A DNA stretch of 24,673 nucleotides from a virus: positions 1-24,673 of the IMG/VR virus record IMGVR_UViG_3300033182_000546; one strand, 5' to 3'. Both the position numbers and the translations under genes were made by a program. The notes under the pieces were generated by a model. The model had not been told where the DNA came from and did not search any database. It worked only from the letters and a program-made list of their open reading frames with translations. Of this stretch, positions 1 through 10,700 are shown one piece after another. Numbering within the stretch: position 1 is the stretch's first letter; each line of letters begins with the position of its first letter.

Positions 1-1
1 A

Positions 2-673
2 GATTTTGCAGAAAATGTAAATGCAGACTTTGACTTTGTTTTGAAGATTATGGCAATCCCATCAGTCTCAAACCTCACCGCAGAGAAGATTTATGCTGTT
101 TGGGTTATGTTCTACAGAGATTACGTCAAAAAACCTTTGACTGTTGAACGAATCAAAAAGTCAGAAAAGAAAATGTATACGCTTTGGAAAAATATGTATG
201 CTAAGACAACTACCAGCAGTTATACTTTTGATGTTGCTGCACTAATTGCTTGGAAAGATGCATTAGATAAGGCAGGTAAAACCCAAAATGTAGTTCCGAA
301 ATATTCAGAACCAGCAAAAGTAAACCAAAATATTGGTATTGTTGAGGCAGAAGAACCACCGCCAGCATCACCAGCACCCACTGGTAAGAAATCAGTAAGG
401 TTGAGAGGAAATACAATAACATATACTGAACCACAAATAAAGTATGATCCAAATATGGGTGCTTTCAAGATGTATTTTGATGATTCACCAAAAGTTGCAT
501 ATGCTCAAGTTTTCTTCCAAGAAGATTTGGATGCAATTTACAAAATTTATAAAGCGAAAAGCGGAACATATGTGGTAAACTCAGTTGACAAACAGAGCGG
601 TTTGAAAGCGAAAACAACATACAATGGCGCAACAAGATCGTCAAGATATGAGAAAAATGAAAGTGCTTGGTAA
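2..673 (+). CDS. Unrecognised phage protein, 5' end outside the window
   Basis: The reading frame is open from the first bases of the window to a TAA at 671-673, so the gene probably begins upstream. A TTG at 41 and an ATG at 50 are in frame, but neither has a convincing ribosome binding site, which favours a truncated gene over a local start. The visible part is about 220 residues. It has a helical N-terminal portion rich in Lys, Tyr and Trp, then a Pro/Ala/Glu-rich linker at about 341-385 (EEPPPASPAPTG), then a C-terminal portion that looks mixed alpha/beta and ends ESAW. The linker suggests two separate domains. It sits just before gp25, where T4-like phages keep other baseplate genes, so a baseplate or tail role is plausible by position only. 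I see no clear likeness to T4 gp53, gp5 or gp48. Confidence 0.6.
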   Translation, partial: DFAENVNADFDFVLKIMAIPSVSNLTAEKIYAVWVMFYRDYVKKPLTVERIKKSEKKMYTLWKNMYAKTTTSSYTFDVAALIAWKDALDKAGKTQNVVPKYSEPAKVNQNIGIVEAEEPPPASPAPTGKKSVRLRGNTITYTEPQIKYDPNMGAFKMYFDDSPKVAYAQVFFQEDLDAIYKIYKAKSGTYVVNSVDKQSGLKAKTTYNGATRSSRYEKNESAW

Positions 674-677
674 TCAT

Positions 678-685
678 TATAAATA
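678..685 (+). promoter_or_regulatory. T4-type late promoter TATAAATA
   Basis: This is an exact match to the T4 late promoter -10 box, which is read by host RNA polymerase with the phage gp55/gp33 factors and sliding clamp. It lies in the 40-base gap after the preceding stop codon and about 30 bases before the gp25 start. It probably drives the whole baseplate block downstream, since no further exact box is seen until 17548. Confidence 0.8.
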
Positions 686-713
686 AGAACAATAACAACT
701 AAAAGAAAAAGAA

Positions 714-1109
714 ATGCCAGAACCAAAAAAAGATATTTTTAGCGACTTGTCACTAGGTTTTACTGCACATCCAGTAACTGGTGCAGTGGCACGCAAAAGA
801 AATAGAGATGCAGTAAAGCAATCAGTAAAGTCTTTGATTCTGACAAACTTTTATGAGCGTCCATTCAAACCAAGAATTGGTTGCAATATAAGAAGTTCTT
901 TATTTGAACCTTTTACAACTATAACGCAACAAACTATTGAAAACGCAATCAAGGAAGTTATTGCGAACTATGAACCACGTGCAACAGTTATTGACGTTAT
1001 CACAGAAGCATCTCCTGATCAAAATGCATTAGCAGTTTCTGTAATTTTTTACATCCAAAACGATCCAAATCCAGTAGATTTAGATCTAATCTTAGAACGA
1101 GTAAGATAA
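714..1109 (+). CDS. gp25: Baseplate wedge protein gp25 (GPW/gp25 family)
   Basis: The 131-residue product fits the gp25/gpW family, a small baseplate wedge protein also conserved in contractile injection systems. In T4, gp25 joins the wedge to the sheath and inner baseplate. Visible family features are the FYERPFKPRIG segment at residues 46-56, an amphipathic helix around 68-86, and the diagnostic Glu-Pro-Arg at 87-89 (NYEPRATV). The C-terminus is the usual alternating beta region (VSVIFYIQND). The length is typical of the family (T4 gp25 is 132 residues). The ATG at 714 follows a purine-rich AAAAGAAAAAGAA tract rather than a strong Shine-Dalgarno. The stop abuts the gp6 ATG at 1110, so the two are likely translationally coupled and read from the late promoter at 678. 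Confidence 0.95.
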   Translation: MPEPKKDIFSDLSLGFTAHPVTGAVARKRNRDAVKQSVKSLILTNFYERPFKPRIGCNIRSSLFEPFTTITQQTIENAIKEVIANYEPRATVIDVITEASPDQNALAVSVIFYIQNDPNPVDLDLILERVR

Positions 1110-2873
1110 ATGGCAGCGAATACATACCTACAAGTCACAGAGTTAGATTTTGATCAGATCAGAACAAACCTGAAATCGCATCTAAGTGCTCAAGATCAAT
1201 TTAGAGACTACAACTTCGAAGGTTCTGCTATGGCAGTTCTTTTAGATATCTTGGCATATAACACACACTACAATGCATACTATGTAAATATGCTCGCCAA
1301 TGAGATGTTTTTAGACACAGCGCAACAAAGAGATTCAGTAGTATCTCATGCTAAGTTGCTTGGTTATACGCCAGTTTCTTCTATTGGTGCGCAAGCAAAT
1401 GTTACAGTGACATTTGCAGGACTTGCCAACACAGTAACAAACTTTACTATTCCAAAGAATTCTAAGTTTACAACAACTGTTGATGACATCACATACACCT
1501 ACGTCACACCAGAAGCATATAAAGTTACAAAAGAAAATAATGAATTTTCAAGAAGTATTATAATCAAAGAAGGTGAACCTCTAACTCACAGATTTACAGT
1601 TTCTTCTGGTTCTGATAGATTTATTATCCCAAATAAAAATGTTGACATGACAAGTATCGTTGTGAAAGTTCAAGAATCTTCTTCAGACACAACAACAACA
1701 GACTTTACACGTGCAACCAACGTTGATCAAGTTTATTCAACAACTCCAATTTTCTTCTTAGAAGAAGCGTCAGATGAAAAGTATGAAGTTGTATTTGGTT
1801 CTGGTTCTTTAGGTAAGGCAGTAAAAGTTGGTAATATTGTTATTGTGGAATATCTTGTAAATAATGGTGAGGAAACTAATGGTGCAAAAACCTTCTCTAT
1901 TGACACCTTGAATGTTGGTGTTAGTTATACCAGCGCAACAATAACTTCAGTCAATACCGCTGCTAGAGGTGGTCGTCCACCAGAAACTATTGATTCTATA
2001 AAATTCAATGCGCCAAGAAATTATCAAACACAAAACCGTTGCGTAATTGATAACGATTATCAAAGAATTCTATTAGCAGAAAATCCAGATCTACAATCCG
2101 TAGTTGCGTTCGGCGGCGAGTTAGCAACCCCTGCTGTTTATGGTAAAGTTTACATTGCTGCTAAACCGTATGGTGAGAATTTTATAACTGCATTGCGTAA
2201 ACAACAGTTGAAAGAATCTATCAAGAATAGAACCCCTCTTGCTGTTGATCCAGTTTTTATTGATGCAGACTATACCTATATTGTTCCAACAATCACAACA
2301 TATTATAATCAATCAAAGACTACTATATCAACTGGACAAATTGAAAGTGATATTAGACAAGCAGTTGCAGATTACTCAGCAAATAATCTAGAAAGATTCG
2401 GTAACAGATTACGTTTCTCACGTTTTGTTCGTGCGTTGGATAATGTTCAAAATGGATTCATTTTCAATAATGATGCAAGACTATCATTACAAAAACGCAT
2501 TGTTCCAAATACACAAGTTTCAGAAAAGGTTTCTGTGAATTTCAATAATGCTGCCAGAAAGGGAACACTAGATTCTTCTCAGTTCACATACAATGGTTTC
2601 TTGGCATATTTGGACGATGACAGTTTGGGTAACGTAAGAATTTATCGCTTCAACGATGCTAGACAAAAGGTGTTTATCGATCAGGTTGCTGGAACTATTG
2701 ACTATGATACTGGAACTATTGTTATTGAAAACTTTGCACCATCAGATTATGCTGATACATATATGAAAATATCTATTGACCCAGAAAAATTAGATGTGGT
2801 TCCTGTGAGGCAACAGATTTTGATTATGAGTAGTCAAGAAGCACTCATCACATTGATTGGTGAAACAGCATAA
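1110..2873 (+). CDS. gp6: Baseplate wedge protein gp6 (baseplate J-like)
   Basis: The 587-residue product matches T4-like gp6, the gpJ-type wedge protein that dimerises to form the ring holding the inner baseplate together. The N-terminus is characteristic: LDFDQIRTNLKSHL, then FRDYNFEGSAMAVLLDILAY and NMLANEMFLDTAQQRDSV, followed by LGYTP. These give the helical N-terminal region (about 1-90). A beta-rich middle (about 95-290) leads to ARGGRPPETIDSI near residue 286, and a gpJ-like alpha/beta portion follows (CVIDNDYQRILL). It is shorter than T4 gp6 (660 residues). The start abuts the gp25 stop, and the gene ends in TAATG, overlapping gp7 by one base. This order (25-6-7-8) keeps wedge partners together. 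Confidence 0.92.
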   Translation: MAANTYLQVTELDFDQIRTNLKSHLSAQDQFRDYNFEGSAMAVLLDILAYNTHYNAYYVNMLANEMFLDTAQQRDSVVSHAKLLGYTPVSSIGAQANVTVTFAGLANTVTNFTIPKNSKFTTTVDDITYTYVTPEAYKVTKENNEFSRSIIIKEGEPLTHRFTVSSGSDRFIIPNKNVDMTSIVVKVQESSSDTTTTDFTRATNVDQVYSTTPIFFLEEASDEKYEVVFGSGSLGKAVKVGNIVIVEYLVNNGEETNGAKTFSIDTLNVGVSYTSATITSVNTAARGGRPPETIDSIKFNAPRNYQTQNRCVIDNDYQRILLAENPDLQSVVAFGGELATPAVYGKVYIAAKPYGENFITALRKQQLKESIKNRTPLAVDPVFIDADYTYIVPTITTYYNQSKTTISTGQIESDIRQAVADYSANNLERFGNRLRFSRFVRALDNVQNGFIFNNDARLSLQKRIVPNTQVSEKVSVNFNNAARKGTLDSSQFTYNGFLAYLDDDSLGNVRIYRFNDARQKVFIDQVAGTIDYDTGTIVIENFAPSDYADTYMKISIDPEKLDVVPVRQQILIMSSQEALITLIGETA

Positions 2874-5800
2874 TGTCAGTAGAAAATAAACTATCGCAGT
2901 TAGTTAGATCTCAATTCCCTTCTTTTTATGAAGAAGAAGGACCAACATTCCTTGCATTCATGGAAGCATATTATGCGTACATGGAACAAGAAGGAAAGAT
3001 GACTGATGCGATCCAAAATTTACAATCGTATCAAGATATTGCAACAACAACTAGCGATTTTATCTCATACTTTATTGATTCGTTCCTCCCATCGGTTCCA
3101 CAAAATATAATTGCTGATAAGAAACTGATGATAAAGTATATCACTCAGTTCAATCAATCTCGAGGAACTCTTGCTGCATACAGACTTTTATTCCGTGCAT
3201 TGTATAATGAGGACGTTGAAGTCACTTATCCTGCAGATCAAATACTGAAGGTGTCTGATGGCGATTGGAGAAAAGACAGATACTTGGTTGTTCCTTATAA
3301 CGTACAATCATACGATTTTATTGGCAAAACAATTGTTGGTATTTCTTCTAGTGCTGAGGCATTGGTTGAAGACGTTGTTCGCAGAAATATTAGAGGAAGA
3401 GATGTTCAACAATTGGTGTTATCTAATATCGCTGGTGAATTTTTCCATCTTGAACAAATAAGATCAAAGAAAGACACAAGTGCATCACCATATGCCCCTC
3501 TAATTGAAGCAGGCATAAAGTCATTAGATATTGAATCTGTTGGTGCGGAATATCTTGTTGGCGACGTTGTTGAACTCATCTCACCAAAGAAAGGCGACTA
3601 TGCTAAGGTTGTTGTAACTTCAGTTGAAGACTTGGGTGGTACAATTGTATTCAATCTGACTGAAGGTGGTTCTGGTTATACTTCTTCAACTAATGGTGAC
3701 ACTGAGATACTTATTCTTGGTGGTGATGGAACTGAACCTGCATCTTTTATTATCGACGACACCGATATTGTAGATAAGTTTGCAATCTCAATCAACACAA
3801 ACTTGTTTACAAGTAACACCATTTTTGGTTCTTTAGCACCAACAATAACCTATGCTAACTCTTCAACTGGTCAAATGTCTACATTTGCTAATGTTGTCAT
3901 GGGTGCCGCTAATTTTGGTTTCCCAGAAGACGGCGAAAATGTTGGTAATGCAGATTATCGTGATCAATGGGATGCAAAAATTGTAGTTGCAAATACGTCA
4001 GATCCATCAGTCAACATCGCAACATCAAATAGCATTTACGGTATAACCTCTTCTGCTAATGCAACAATAGTGAAAATTGCTCGTGGGTATAATAGTACAG
4101 ATATTGTGTATCACACCAAAGGTTACAAGAAGTTCCAAGTTGGCGAAAAGATCAATCTTGGTTCTGAAACTGGAACAACAATTGGTACAGTTTCTGCATA
4201 CTATGCAAACACTATTGGTGCACACGAACTTCAAATTGGTTGGATCGCAAATACCGAAGTTAGTCCTTTGACTGAAGGAACAGAACTTGTTGGCAGAACT
4301 TCCAATGCATTTGGTGTTGTACGCAGAATTGTTGCCCTCACCTCAAATGGATATAACCGTTCGGTCGGCGGTGCTGATGACAGAGATTTGTATACAGTAT
4401 ACATTGGCGCAAATAATACAGCAAATACATCTTCTCAGTTTGATACTGGACCAATGAACCATTTCCTTGCTGATGAGGGTTTGCGTATCGTTGGAGCAAA
4501 CACAACTGTTGGTAATGTTGTATCTACAACATCAAATACTGTAACTGAAAATATCTACACCAAATTATCTGACTCGTTATTATTTGAAGCAACAACTTTT
4601 GGTACAATCGCAAAACTATCATTACCAATTGGTGGTGCTGGATATTCTAGAGCACCAACAGTAAGAGTAAGAGAAAATAATATTGCTTCATTGGGTATCG
4701 GCGAGCAATATGTTACCATTGAAACTGATGATGTAAACTGGGGAACAGGAAATTCAAGTATTACAAAACTTGATACTAATGATAGAATTTCTCAAGCAAA
4801 CACTCAAGCATCTGGTAATATCAAAGGTGGTTCTGGACCAAATAAAGCACCTGTTACGCAACAGTATGCAAATGGAACTTACTATTCAACCATTCGTGTT
4901 TGGCAAGATTTTCAACAACGCAGTCCAGGAAACAAATTCTTTTCTGATCAAGAGCATGTTGATCTTGTTTTCTATAATGAAGAATATATTCCAGGTGAAC
5001 CTGATAACAGAACCCCTGTTGACTATGGTACTGCAAGAATTACGTCAGTTCAAGATGAGGGCATTCTTGGTAGAAATGCAACAGTGAGTACAAAAGTTGG
5101 TGCTAATGGTACTGTTACTGGTTTGCGTGTATTTGATTCTGGTTTTGCTTATACTGATGGTGAACTTGTAACACTAGCAAATCCAAATAGAAACCAATCA
5201 GTTTCTGCAACAGCAACATTGACTTTGCGAGATGTTGCAAATTCTGAAGGTTATTATGCAACTTCTAGATCTCAACTAGACACACTTCGTGGTTATATTC
5301 AAGATGGTAGATACTATCAAGAATTCTCATATGAAATTGTATCACCATTATCGTTGAACAGATATAGAGACTATGCACTAGAATTGGTACACCCTGCTGG
5401 TCAGGCATTGTTTGGTAGATTCCAAACTCAATCTAATTCAGCATTGACTGTAACATCAAATACTTCGTACCAGAAAATGTTGCAGTGTAATGGTACAATT
5501 TCTATTACTAAAACTTCTGCTTCTATCACAGCAAATCTACAATCAAGCAATACTGTATTGCGAAGTGATAGTTTGACTAACTTTGCAAATGGAAGTTTTG
5601 TTGTTGTTGAGGTTGATAATGGCGACGACACAGATAATGTGTTCCACACTATTAGATTGAAGACTGTATCGAATACAAACCATGCTATTATGGAAAATGC
5701 TTGGTACGGTGCAAATACAACAAGTGCTAATATCTACTATGCAAATTCACATACAATTTCTGGTTCAAGCACGACATTCTTATCTGAGTTTGCAAACAAT

Positions 5801-5956
5801 GATGTTATTGTCATCGCAACATCAAACACAGATGCAGGGTTCTTGAAAATGAACCTAAATAAAGTAAATTCTGATACTTCTGCAAACCTGACTATGATTT
5901 GGACTGGAGCAGATATCTCAGGTGCAAACGCTTATTACGTTTCGGGATCATTCTAA
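2873..5956 (+). CDS. gp7: Baseplate wedge initiator, gp7-like
   Basis: The 1027-residue protein sits between gp6 and gp8, as gene 7 does in T4 (T4 gp7 is 1032 residues). Residues 1-130 resemble, by eye and from memory, an internal region of T4 gp7. Shared features are a FxAFxEAYxxYM helix, a RGTLAAYRLLFRALYNEDVE segment near 100-120 (T4 has YKFLFKVLYNEEVE), and later a VHPAGQALFGRF segment near 840 like T4 RFVHPVGFGF. The middle is made of Gly/Thr/Asn-rich beta modules with recurring GGSGYT or GGAGYSRAP motifs. The last about 155 residues look like two tandem beta domains, at roughly 874-959 and 960-1027. Domain order differs from T4: the helical part is N-terminal here and central in T4. In T4, gp7 nucleates wedge assembly with gp10 and gp8. 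The gp7 call rests on position, length and these motifs. A lineage-specific structural protein that took over the slot is the alternative. Confidence 0.78.
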   Translation: MSVENKLSQLVRSQFPSFYEEEGPTFLAFMEAYYAYMEQEGKMTDAIQNLQSYQDIATTTSDFISYFIDSFLPSVPQNIIADKKLMIKYITQFNQSRGTLAAYRLLFRALYNEDVEVTYPADQILKVSDGDWRKDRYLVVPYNVQSYDFIGKTIVGISSSAEALVEDVVRRNIRGRDVQQLVLSNIAGEFFHLEQIRSKKDTSASPYAPLIEAGIKSLDIESVGAEYLVGDVVELISPKKGDYAKVVVTSVEDLGGTIVFNLTEGGSGYTSSTNGDTEILILGGDGTEPASFIIDDTDIVDKFAISINTNLFTSNTIFGSLAPTITYANSSTGQMSTFANVVMGAANFGFPEDGENVGNADYRDQWDAKIVVANTSDPSVNIATSNSIYGITSSANATIVKIARGYNSTDIVYHTKGYKKFQVGEKINLGSETGTTIGTVSAYYANTIGAHELQIGWIANTEVSPLTEGTELVGRTSNAFGVVRRIVALTSNGYNRSVGGADDRDLYTVYIGANNTANTSSQFDTGPMNHFLADEGLRIVGANTTVGNVVSTTSNTVTENIYTKLSDSLLFEATTFGTIAKLSLPIGGAGYSRAPTVRVRENNIASLGIGEQYVTIETDDVNWGTGNSSITKLDTNDRISQANTQASGNIKGGSGPNKAPVTQQYANGTYYSTIRVWQDFQQRSPGNKFFSDQEHVDLVFYNEEYIPGEPDNRTPVDYGTARITSVQDEGILGRNATVSTKVGANGTVTGLRVFDSGFAYTDGELVTLANPNRNQSVSATATLTLRDVANSEGYYATSRSQLDTLRGYIQDGRYYQEFSYEIVSPLSLNRYRDYALELVHPAGQALFGRFQTQSNSALTVTSNTSYQKMLQCNGTISITKTSASITANLQSSNTVLRSDSLTNFANGSFVVVEVDNGDDTDNVFHTIRLKTVSNTNHAIMENAWYGANTTSANIYYANSHTISGSSTTFLSEFANNDVIVIATSNTDAGFLKMNLNKVNSDTSANLTMIWTGADISGANAYYVSGSF

Positions 5957-7726
5957 ATGGCAACTTATAGATACGCAACAAAAGATTTATCAATTTCTAC
6001 GGCGAAAACATTTATGCGTTCGATCACCTATACTGGTGGCGATGCTGCCGCAGCGGTTTATTATGTTATTTTAGGTAATGTGTACCCATATGCAAATGAA
6101 CCTACTCCAATTTATCCACCAGATAACGAACAATACCTAAAATATGGTATTCATAGAAGAGCGATTGGTGGTAAGAAAGTAACTACAGGTGATGTGAAGC
6201 ACGTCACTAATAGACATGATTGGAGTTCTGGTACTGTGTATTCAATGTATAGAGACATTGACGTAGATATGTATGACAGAGCATTCTATGTTTTGACTGA
6301 TGAGAACAATGTATATAAATGTTTATATAACAATAAGGGTGGTGCTTCTACAGTAAAACCAACAGGATTTGCAACTATTCCATTTACAACCTCTGATAGT
6401 TATACTTGGAAATACATGTATACAATTTCTTTGGGTGACGCAAATAAGTTTTTGACTGCAGCGCATATGCCTGTTTCTGTTGCTGTTGCTGGGCAAACTT
6501 CTACAGAAGCGACTCGTCAGTTAGCAGTACAAGGTGCAGCAGTAAACGGTTCAATCAATATTATTGAAGTTGAGAACACTGGTTCTGGTTACTCATATGT
6601 TGCTAATGCTGTTGTTTCTTCAGCGAATACATTGACATTGACACTACAAGAAAGTGCACAAATTTCTCCATTGAACGGACATTATGTTGGTTCTTCTGTT
6701 TATATTTTATCAGGAACTGGTTCTGGTCAACTCAGAAGAATTACCAAATATGCTGGTTCAACTAAAACTCTGACTGTAAATACCGCATTCCAAACAATTG
6801 CTAATAATGATTCTCGAGTTGTTATTTCACCTAGTGTGGTTGTTGTTGGTGATGGTAAAGGTGCAAAAGCATATGCTGATGTAAACGCAAATACTGGTGC
6901 TTTGACTACAATCAACGTTATCGACTATGGCAGCGAGTACACCAGAGCAAACGCATTGATTACTGCTAACGCAACAAACGGTTCTGGTGCCACAGCAAAC
7001 GTTGTAATTTCTCCAACAGGTGGTCATGGTTCCGATGCTATTAGAGAATTATTTGCAGACAAAATTATGTTGAATGTTCAATTCAAAGGTGATATTGGTG
7101 TTTCTGCAAATGGTAATGGATACATTCCATCAAATACTGAGTTCAGAACTATTTCTTTATTGAAGAATCCAGTTCTAAAGGTTGATGCAAATAATAACAC
7201 AATTACAACTGAAGTTGTTGCTAATACAACAAACAGTCCATCAACTCTAAGATTGACTCACAGAGCGCAAATTTCATATTTGCAAATGGATGGGTCTGAC
7301 CCAGTAAACCCATTGACGATAAAGAAAACCATCACCAATGAAAGAGTTAGATTACTTTCAGAAACTGGCGAGATGGAATTTGTTACTGAATTGAACCCTG
7401 TTCAACGTGATGCGGCAGCACTAACAAATGCAGTAAAGGCAGCAAACGCAAACATCATTTATATTCGTGATGACGAGACAGAAACTGACCCATCCTTCTA
7501 TACTATCTACCTAAATAACGTAGACTCTTATGGAAGACATGATGCTTTTGTAAAAGATGACATTATTCTTGCTAGTGACTCTGAAACAAAAGTTGCTACA
7601 ATTGAATCATATAAAGGTCCAGAGGCAAACACATACTCTGGAGAAATCGTGTTTACTGAAAACATCCAAGCAGTTGAACGCGACTTAGAACAAACTGAAG
7701 ACATAAAAATCATTCTAGATTTCTAA
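5957..7726 (+). CDS. gp8: Baseplate wedge protein gp8-like
   Basis: The 589-residue product is longer than T4 gp8 (334 residues) but keeps its ends. The N-terminal part has the 'R..FxxS' start, YPPDNEQYLKYGIHRR, a HVTNRHDWSSGTVYSMY segment, then VYKCLYN and SYTWKYMYTI (T4: YRCL, GYVWEYLFEI). The C-terminus SGEIVFTENIQAVERD followed by QTEDIKIILDF closely parallels T4 SGEMIYMENRPPI followed by QTEEINILFTF. Extra length comes from inserted Gly/Ala/Thr-rich beta modules around residues 190-350 (GSGYSYV, GSGQLRRITKY, YGSEYTRANA). In T4, gp8 dimers sit in the outer wedge beside gp7 and gp10. The start directly abuts the gp7 stop. Similarity was judged by eye. Confidence 0.82.
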   Translation: MATYRYATKDLSISTAKTFMRSITYTGGDAAAAVYYVILGNVYPYANEPTPIYPPDNEQYLKYGIHRRAIGGKKVTTGDVKHVTNRHDWSSGTVYSMYRDIDVDMYDRAFYVLTDENNVYKCLYNNKGGASTVKPTGFATIPFTTSDSYTWKYMYTISLGDANKFLTAAHMPVSVAVAGQTSTEATRQLAVQGAAVNGSINIIEVENTGSGYSYVANAVVSSANTLTLTLQESAQISPLNGHYVGSSVYILSGTGSGQLRRITKYAGSTKTLTVNTAFQTIANNDSRVVISPSVVVVGDGKGAKAYADVNANTGALTTINVIDYGSEYTRANALITANATNGSGATANVVISPTGGHGSDAIRELFADKIMLNVQFKGDIGVSANGNGYIPSNTEFRTISLLKNPVLKVDANNNTITTEVVANTTNSPSTLRLTHRAQISYLQMDGSDPVNPLTIKKTITNERVRLLSETGEMEFVTELNPVQRDAAALTNAVKAANANIIYIRDDETETDPSFYTIYLNNVDSYGRHDAFVKDDIILASDSETKVATIESYKGPEANTYSGEIVFTENIQAVERDLEQTEDIKIILDF

Positions 7727-7737
7727 AGGTATAACAG

Positions 7738-10700
7738 ATGGCACTAGAAACAAACCTCAACGTCAGTCCATATTTTGATGATTCTTATGGAACACCCTCA
7801 GATCCAGGGTCAATTGATAAGAACTATCATAGAGTTCTTTTTCGTCCTGGATACGCAGTACAGGCACGTGAACTCACACAAATGCAAACTATTTTGCAAA
7901 ACCAAATCGAGCGTTTTGCAAATCGTGTTGTTCACGATGGTAAGATTATTTCTGGTTGTTCACCAAAAGTATCAAGAATCGGTTATGTAAAACTGCGCGA
8001 TAAAGACGCTGCAAATAACCGTGTATTGCTTTTGGGTGATTTTTATCAAGACGGTGCCGTAGCAAACCTTACTATTACTGGTGAAACTTCTGGTGTTATT
8101 GCACAATTGGTTGATGCTAAAGAAGGTTCAGAAGCAGCAGCACCAAACTATTTGTCTGTTTTCGTAAAGTATACAAACTCAGGTACTGCAAAGACAGCAA
8201 AAGAATTTTCTGATAATGAGCAGTTGATTTTCAACTATGCCAACGGTTCATTCAAAGTTGCAGCAAATACCATCAATTCAGATGCTACTGGTTATGGTTT
8301 GCGTGCAACAGTTACTGATGGTGTTATCTACCATAAAGGCAATTTTGTTCGTGTTGATAATCAAGGAACAATTCTACAAAAGTACGATTTGACTCCAACT
8401 AAGAAACTTGGTTTTGAAACCAGAGAAACAATTATTGATTCTAACTCTGATGCTTCTTTGTTGGACAATGCTTCTGGATCAACAAACTACTCTGCTCCAG
8501 GTGCAAACAGAATAAAGTTGACTCCAACTTTATCTTCACGCCCTATTGATTCGGCAAATACAACCACTTTCTTCTCTATTGCTTATATTGAAGATGGCGT
8601 AATTGTTCAAGAAACAAATGATAATTTAGGTGGTGTTGATGTAACGCTTGCTGAGAGAATTGGTGAGATTCACGGCAACTTTGCAACAAAACCTTTCAAT
8701 ATCCGTATCCGTGAACATAAGAAAGGTTCTAACAACTTAGGTAGATATGCTAATGGTAGCATCAATAAAGTTGTTGCTGAGATTGAACCAAGCACAGGTT
8801 ATGTTGGCGGCAACAGAATCGAATTGTTGAAGTCAGTTTTCCGCGACGTTGATAAAGCAACAGACTACAATACCAAAGAAGATAGAGTTATCACTCAATC
8901 CGTTGGCAACTATGTTATTTGTGATGAAGTTGTTGGTTCATGGGATCTAAAAAATCTTGATGAAGTGAAGTTGCACGACGATGCACAAGGTGCTATTACT
9001 GACGGTAACTATTCTGGTCATACAGCACAAGGTTCAGAGATTGGTACTGCCACAATTAGAGGTATTGAGTATCATTCAGGAACATCAGGTACAGAAACTG
9101 GTAGATTTAGAATTTACCTGTTCAATATCCAAATGAATTCTGGCAAGTCTTTTGGTCAAGTAAAAGGACTATATGTTCCAAATTCTGGTGGTTCTGGTAC
9201 ACACTCATTTGCAGATACAGTTTTAGAATCTGGTGTTGCCAAACTGAAAGAAGCAGGTTTGAATACTCTTGTTTATCCAATGAGTCAGCGTGGCACAAAA
9301 CTGTATCAAAAAGACACCGATCCTTCTTCTGATGCATTGACCAATGTTCAATTTGTTTACCGTACAGAAAAGGATGCTACTGTAACTGGTCAAACTGTTG
9401 GTGTTACAGTTGGTTCTGGTCACGCAGGCGGTACTGAAGCACTAAACGAAACTGGTGCTATCGGCGATACATTAGAAACAGAATTTGTTGTCGTTTCTAC
9501 TGATGCTGCAGAAACAGCAGATAAAAGTGGCACAATTACCGTATCTGGTACTGGTGTGACTGGTTCTGGTACAGACTTTGAAAATGAATATGAAGAAGGC
9601 GATTACATCAAGTATTACTCTAGTAGTTCTCCAGTTGAAGGACGCATTTCTACTATTGGTGGTGCTACTTCTATCACGCTGGAAACTTCTCCAGGTAATG
9701 CGACTGGTGTAAATCACCACAAAGTTTACAAGAAAGGTTATGTGTTTGATTTTGGCGGAACACTAAGAAACTTGTCTTCAACTGGTGCTGATCCAGATAA
9801 CACAGTGACACTTGACTTTGGCGAAGCATGGGCAAATTCTGAGTCTTTCTCAGTCAAAGTGTATGCAAACGTTTTGCGTACTTCTGCTGTGAAAGCAGGT
9901 AAAACAGTAAATAAAGATAAGTATGTTCATATCAATACTGGTTCTCATTCTGCAAGTAAGAATGGTCCATGGTCATTAGGTGTTCCTGATGCATACAAAC
10001 TTGTAACAGTATATAAAGGTTCAAATACTGGTGTAACAACTTCAGACGATGATGTCACTTCACACTTTGAACTTGATTCTGGTATGAAAGATGCATACTA
10101 TGATATTGCAACGCTGAAGCAAAAACCAACAAGCACATTAGACTTGACCAATTCGGGTTTGATGGTGAAGTTCAATTACTTTACAAGAGATACTGACAAC
10201 GGTGTTGGTTTCTTCTCAGCAGACTCATACCCTGTTCAAGACAGCAATCCAGATGCAACCGATGCTATTTTGGCGCAAGATATTCCAGTGTTTACTTCAC
10301 CAACAACTGGTAAGAAGTATGACTTGAGAGACTCTATTGATTTCCGTCCAAGATATGCAAATACTGCTGCACCTTCTTCGACTGGTACAGTTGCTTCTGC
10401 TCCAACCAACCCAGCAACTGGTTCTTCATTCTCTATCGCAACTGAAGCATTTATTCCTGCTCCAGACGAGAACTTCCAGACAGATATCGAATACTACTTG
10501 CCAAGAAGAGATCGTATTGTTCTGACTAAGGAAGGCACAGTTGAAGTTGTGAAAGGCATTTCATCTTTGACACCTAAAGCACCTTCTGAGAAAGCAGGTT
10601 CTATGACTTTGGCGACTTTGGATATTCCTCCATATCCATCTCTTTCTCCATATGTTGCAAGAACTGCTAATCGATTAGAGTATGGTGTAAAACTTGCTCT

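Noticed and set aside
4770-5087. 105-codon plus-strand frame inside the gp7-like gene
   Set aside because: Out-of-frame shadow within a long continuous structural gene, with no ribosome binding site and no family resemblance.
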